Notes under the pieces: model-generated
Database searches by the model: none
The model's input: only the letters and a program-made list of their open reading frames with translations
What the model was told of the DNA's origin: nothing
Assembly (NCBI GenBank): GCA_963744575.1
Contig: CAVUUF010000014.1
Coordinates: 558,001-622,000 of the forward strand
From: Palsa-504 sp963744575
GTDB lineage: Bacteria; Actinomycetota; Actinomycetes; Streptosporangiales; Streptosporangiaceae
Length of the DNA: 64,000 nt
Direction: 5' to 3'
Translations under genes and position numbers: made by a program
Shown here: positions 60,961-64,000 of the stretch, in pieces
How positions within the stretch are numbered: the first letter of the stretch is position 1
Layout: the number at the start of each line of letters is the position of its first letter

Positions 60961-61563
60961 TCACGACAGGGTGTCATCCGCCTTGGCGTAGAGCTTGCGC
61001 TTGGCGATGTACTGCACCACGCCGTCGGGCACCAGGTACCAGACCGGCTCGCCCGCTCCGACCCGGTCGCGGCACTCGGTCGAGGAGATGGCCAGCGCCG
61101 GGATCTCCACCAGGCTGACCTTCCCGTCCGGCAGGCCCGCCCCGGACAGCCGGTGCCCCGGTCGGGTACAGCCTACAAAGTGCGCCAGGATGAACAGTTC
61201 GTCCGCGTCGTGCCAGGTCAGGATCTCGGCTAGGGCGTCGGCGCCGGTGATGAAGAACAGCTCGTCTTCCGGCGCGGCGGCGGCATGTATCTCGCGCAGC
61301 GTGTCGATGGTGTACGTGGGTCCGGGCCGGTCGATGTCCACCCGGCTGACGCTGAACCTGGGGTTGGACGCGGTCGCGATCACGGTCATCAGGTAGCGGT
61401 CCTCGGCGGCCGAGACCTTGCGCTCGTCCTTCTGGTAGGGCTGGCCGGTCGGCACGAAGAGGACCTCGTCCAGCCCGAAAATGTGCGCGACCTCGCTCGC
61501 GGCGACCAGGTGACCATGGTGGACGGGGTCGAACGTGCCGCCCATCACTCCGATCCGTCGCAT
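60961..61563 (-). CDS. nadD: Nicotinate-nucleotide adenylyltransferase
   Basis: Adenylates nicotinate mononucleotide in NAD synthesis. 200 residues with the nucleotidyltransferase motif RIGVMGGTFDPVHHGHLVAA at the N terminus, FVPTGQPYQKDERKVSAAED and the C-terminal ISSTECRDRV. Start at ATG 61563. First gene of the operon nadD-rsfS-phosphatase-MBL. Confidence 0.96.
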   Translation of the reverse strand: MRRIGVMGGTFDPVHHGHLVAASEVAHIFGLDEVLFVPTGQPYQKDERKVSAAEDRYLMTVIATASNPRFSVSRVDIDRPGPTYTIDTLREIHAAAAPEDELFFITGADALAEILTWHDADELFILAHFVGCTRPGHRLSGAGLPDGKVSLVEIPALAISSTECRDRVGAGEPVWYLVPDGVVQYIAKRKLYAKADDTLS

Positions 61564-61646
61564 GGCTAATGAGCCCTCATGCCGTTGTATCGTACCGGCG
61601 GCCTATCACGGCCCAACTGGCCGGCGCGGGGGTTACCATACGAGAT

Positions 61647-62687
61647 ATGACTTCAGTGCCAGATCGCGCGCGAGTCCGGCTCACCGGCATCTCATCCCGC
61701 GCATACGAGCATCCCGCCGACCGCTCCGCGCTAGTGGCGCTGCGCAAGCTCAGCGGGTTCGACACGCTTTTGCGCAAGCTGTTCGGCCTGTTCAACGAGC
61801 GGGCCTTCCGGCTTACCTATCTCTCGGGCGCCGTCCGGGTCTCCGAGCGCCAGTTCCCGCACATCCACGAGCTGGTCAGGGACGGCTCCTACATCCTGGA
61901 CCTGCCTGAGGTCCCGGAATGTTATGTCGTGCAGAGCCCGCTGGTGAACGCGATGGCGCTGGGGCGCGACAAGCCGTTCATCGTGATCACCACCGGCATG
62001 GTCAACCTCTACGACCCGGAGGAGCTCCGCTGGGTGGTGGGGCACGAGCTCGGCCACATCCTGTCCGGGCACGCGGTGTACCGCACCATGCTGCTGATCA
62101 TGCTCCGGCTGGCGGCGCGGGCCGCGTTCGTGCCGATCGCGCTGGCCCTCAGCGCGATCATCTGGGGCCTGGAGGAGTGGTTCCGCAAGTCCGAGCTGTC
62201 CTGCGACCGGGCCGGGCTGCTGGCCGGGCAGGACGTGGACGCGGCCCGGCGGGCGCTGATGAAGCTGGCCGGCGGCGCGCAGCTGTCCGAGCTCAACCCG
62301 GACGCCTTCCGCGAGCAGGCGCACGAGTACGACGCGGTCCCCGACCTGCGGGACAGCATCCTGAAAATCCTCCAGCTGCAGGGGAACACCCACCCGTTCG
62401 CGGTGGTCCGGTTCGCCGAGCTCGACTACTGGGCCACGCACGGCGACTACGAGCGCATCCTCGGCGGTGACTACCCGCGCCGCGAAGACGACAGCGGCGC
62501 CTCGGTCGGCGATGAGGTCAAGAACGCCGCCAAGTCCTACCAGGACTCCTGGAGCCGTTCTCAGGATCCGCTCATCGGGATCTTCCGCGGGGTGGCCGAG
62601 GGCGCGGCGCGGGCCGGCGGCGGTCTGTTCGACCGGCTGCAGAACCGTCCCCCGGGCAACGGCGGCAACCAGGGCGGCGACAACTAG
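61647..62687 (+). CDS. M48 family zinc metallopeptidase
   Basis: 346 residues. HExxH motif in RWVVGHELGHILSGHAVYRT, preceded by the family pattern NAMALGRDKPFIVITTGMVN and followed by the Glu-containing SELSCDRAGLLAGQDV (third zinc ligand). A hydrophobic stretch (AFVPIALALSAIIWGL) could be a membrane segment, as in HtpX relatives. C-terminal tail is polar, Gly/Asn-rich. It is divergent from nadD and convergent with proB, occupying the place where proA is usually found. Confidence 0.9.
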   Translation: MTSVPDRARVRLTGISSRAYEHPADRSALVALRKLSGFDTLLRKLFGLFNERAFRLTYLSGAVRVSERQFPHIHELVRDGSYILDLPEVPECYVVQSPLVNAMALGRDKPFIVITTGMVNLYDPEELRWVVGHELGHILSGHAVYRTMLLIMLRLAARAAFVPIALALSAIIWGLEEWFRKSELSCDRAGLLAGQDVDAARRALMKLAGGAQLSELNPDAFREQAHEYDAVPDLRDSILKILQLQGNTHPFAVVRFAELDYWATHGDYERILGGDYPRREDDSGASVGDEVKNAAKSYQDSWSRSQDPLIGIFRGVAEGAARAGGGLFDRLQNRPPGNGGNQGGDN

Positions 62688-62693
62688 CTCGGT

Positions 62694-63854
62694 TTACAAG
62701 ATCACCAGGTCGTCGCGGTGCATGACCTCACGCTCGTATTCCTGGCCTAGCCTGCTCGCCAGCCACCTGGTCGAGCGGCCCATCAGGCTGGGGATCTCGG
62801 CCGCGTCGTAGTTCACCAGGCCGCGCGCGACGATCTGGTCGTTCTCGTCGCGGAGGTTGACCGGGTCGCCGGCGTCGAACGTCCCCTCGACGCCGGTGAT
62901 GCCGGCCGGGAGCAGGCTGGCCCGCCTCCTGACGACCGCCTCCACCGCGCCCGGGTCCAGGCGCAGGCTGCCGCGGGCCACCGCGGCGTGCTTCAGCCAG
63001 AGCAGCCTGGTCGCGGGGCGGCGGCCGCGGGTCGCGGCGAAATAGGTGCCGGCCGGCTGCCCGGCCAGCGCGGCCATGGCGCTGGCGGCGTCGGCGACCA
63101 CGGTCGGAATGCCGGCCGCCGACGCGATCATCGCGGCGTCCACCTTGGTGGCCATGCCGCCGGTGCCCGGTGATTGCCCGGCTTGTCCGCCCGGGCCGGC
63201 CCGGTGGCCGCGGCTCAGCTTGATCCCGTCCAGGTCGGCTTGCTCGCGTATCTCGGTGATCTGCTGCGCGACGCCACGGCGCGGGTCGCCGTCGTACAGG
63301 CCGTCCACGTCGGAGAGCAGGATGAGCGCGCCGGCCCGGGTGACGTGCGCGACCAGGGCGGCCAGCCGGTCGTTGTCGCCGAACCTGATCTCGTCGGTGG
63401 CGACCGTGTCGTTCTCGTTGACCACCGGCAGCACGCCGAGTTCGAGCAGCCGGTCCAGCGTGCGCTGGGCGTTGCGGTAGTGGGTCCGGCGCATCAGGTC
63501 GTCGGCGGAGAGCAGGACCTGGCCGGTGCGGATGCCGTGCGCGGCGAAGGCGGCGGTGTACCTCGCGATGAGCAGGCCCTGGCCGACGCTGGCCGCCGCC
63601 TGCTGGGTGGCCAGGTCGCGGGGGCGCCGGGTGAGCCCGAGCGGGACCAGGCCGGAGGCGATCGCCCCCGAAGAGACCAGAACGATCTGGGTGTTCCGCT
63701 GTCGGCGGGCGGACAGCGCGGCGGCCAGGGCCGCGATCCTGTCCCCGGCGATCTCGCCCTCAGGGGTGGTCAGCGAGGAGGAGCCGACCTTGACCACGAC
63801 CCTCGGCGCCGCGGCGATGTCGGACCGCGCGGCCCTGGCCGTCGCGGTCGTCAC
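62694..63854 (-). CDS. proB: Glutamate 5-kinase
   Basis: First enzyme of proline synthesis. 386 residues: RVVVKVGSSSLTTPEGEIA and IVLVSSGAIASGLVPLGLTR (kinase N terminus), LPVVNENDTVATDEIRFGDN (glutamate site), GGMATKVDAAMIASAAGIPT, and a C-terminal PUA domain (GITGVEGTFDAGDPVNLRDE). GTG 63854 overlaps the obg stop (GTGA). Around residue 215-230 a Gly/Pro/Gln-rich insert (RAGPGGQAGQSPGTGG) is longer than usual. Confidence 0.95.
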   Translation of the reverse strand: MTTATARAARSDIAAAPRVVVKVGSSSLTTPEGEIAGDRIAALAAALSARRQRNTQIVLVSSGAIASGLVPLGLTRRPRDLATQQAAASVGQGLLIARYTAAFAAHGIRTGQVLLSADDLMRRTHYRNAQRTLDRLLELGVLPVVNENDTVATDEIRFGDNDRLAALVAHVTRAGALILLSDVDGLYDGDPRRGVAQQITEIREQADLDGIKLSRGHRAGPGGQAGQSPGTGGMATKVDAAMIASAAGIPTVVADAASAMAALAGQPAGTYFAATRGRRPATRLLWLKHAAVARGSLRLDPGAVEAVVRRRASLLPAGITGVEGTFDAGDPVNLRDENDQIVARGLVNYDAAEIPSLMGRSTRWLASRLGQEYEREVMHRDDLVIL

Positions 63855-64000
63855 GGCGACAGCCGGGGGTCGGTGCCACGGGGGCCGTGGCGCGGGCCGT
63901 GACCCCGGCCGTGCCGGGTGGCCCCGCTGGTCATCGGGGCGGCCGGGTCCCAGTCGAACACCACGGCGTCGTCCGGGTCGCCAATCAGGACCTCCGCGCC
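63851..64000 (-). CDS. obg: GTPase Obg, C-terminal end (partial)
   Basis: 49 residues enter from the right edge: GAEVLIGDPDDAVVFDWDP is the end of the OCT domain of the ribosome-associated GTPase Obg/CgtA, followed by a His/Gly/Arg-rich tail (TRHGRGHGPRHGPRGTD). The stop overlaps the proB start, the usual obg-proB order in actinobacteria. Confidence 0.88.
   Translation of the reverse strand, partial: GAEVLIGDPDDAVVFDWDPAAPMTSGATRHGRGHGPRHGPRGTDPRLSP

Overview
The window is a GC-rich chromosomal segment of an actinomycete. The evidence is high third-position GC on both strands, frequent GTG starts, GAF-ANTAR and RsbU/RsbV/RsbW-type regulators, a mycothiol-family DinB-like protein, and the obg-proB / nadD-rsfS neighbourhood at the right edge. 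I cannot name the genus.

Layout. 0-3.2 kb: tail of a histidine phosphatase, AMP nucleosidase (amn), an enoyl-CoA hydratase and a VOC protein. 4.4-8.4 kb: a partner-switching signalling block (GAF-PP2C phosphatase, STAS antagonist, HATPase kinase, GAF-ANTAR protein, second STAS protein) with no sigma factor beside it. 8.6-14.6 kb: topoisomerase IB, a tautomerase with a divergent TetR and tandem operators, a secreted NlpC/P60 hydrolase with a structured leader and a DnaA-box-like array upstream, and a TetR/MFS pair. 15-17 kb: a broken Rieske / TMADH-like / GntR-FCD cluster. 17.3-25.4 kb: secreted GH65 enzyme, DedA protein, a sigma-region-4-like protein with a 39-residue membrane peptide, acetamidase/formamidase, an ABM monooxygenase and several gene stumps. 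25.6-27.0 kb: an IS630-family element with TA target duplication. 27.3-41.3 kb: acyl-CoA ligase, frameshifted LLM oxidoreductase, cell-envelope genes, YceI and MarR regulators, LysR, secreted repeat proteins, two integrase stumps and a tRNA-Ala. 41.5-55 kb: amine and carotenoid type catabolic genes (flavin amine oxidase, HxlR tandem regulator, thiolase, carotenoid oxygenase, copper amine oxidase, permease, LacI regulator, Gfo/Idh, TIM-barrel epimerase), many with internal deletions. 55-64 kb: mostly intact genes (DUF1810, amidohydrolase, secreted M1 peptidase) followed by the housekeeping run MBL hydrolase, phosphatase, rsfS, nadD, M48 protease, proB, obg.

The dominant feature is gene decay. 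About twenty loci between 4 and 55 kb are truncated, frameshifted, stopped by a nonsense codon, or have lost an internal block while both ends stay recognisable. The internal-deletion type clusters at 47-55 kb, in the genes flanking one LacI regulator, whose two matching operator palindromes lie on either side of its own gene. The housekeeping block at the right edge shows no such damage. I read this as a catabolic region under active erosion, with integration scars (IS630, integrase remains next to tRNA-Ala). Assembly error could mimic part of it.

Other points of interest: small strong-SD leader ORFs overlapping the starts of the RsbW-like and the second RsbV-like genes; a dispersed 2x31-bp palindromic repeat shared by 7.7 kb and 58.9 kb; a 41-codon gene joined by TAATG to the amine oxidase; a duplicated HxlR regulator with two Cys/His clusters; and the absence of proA between proB and nadD.
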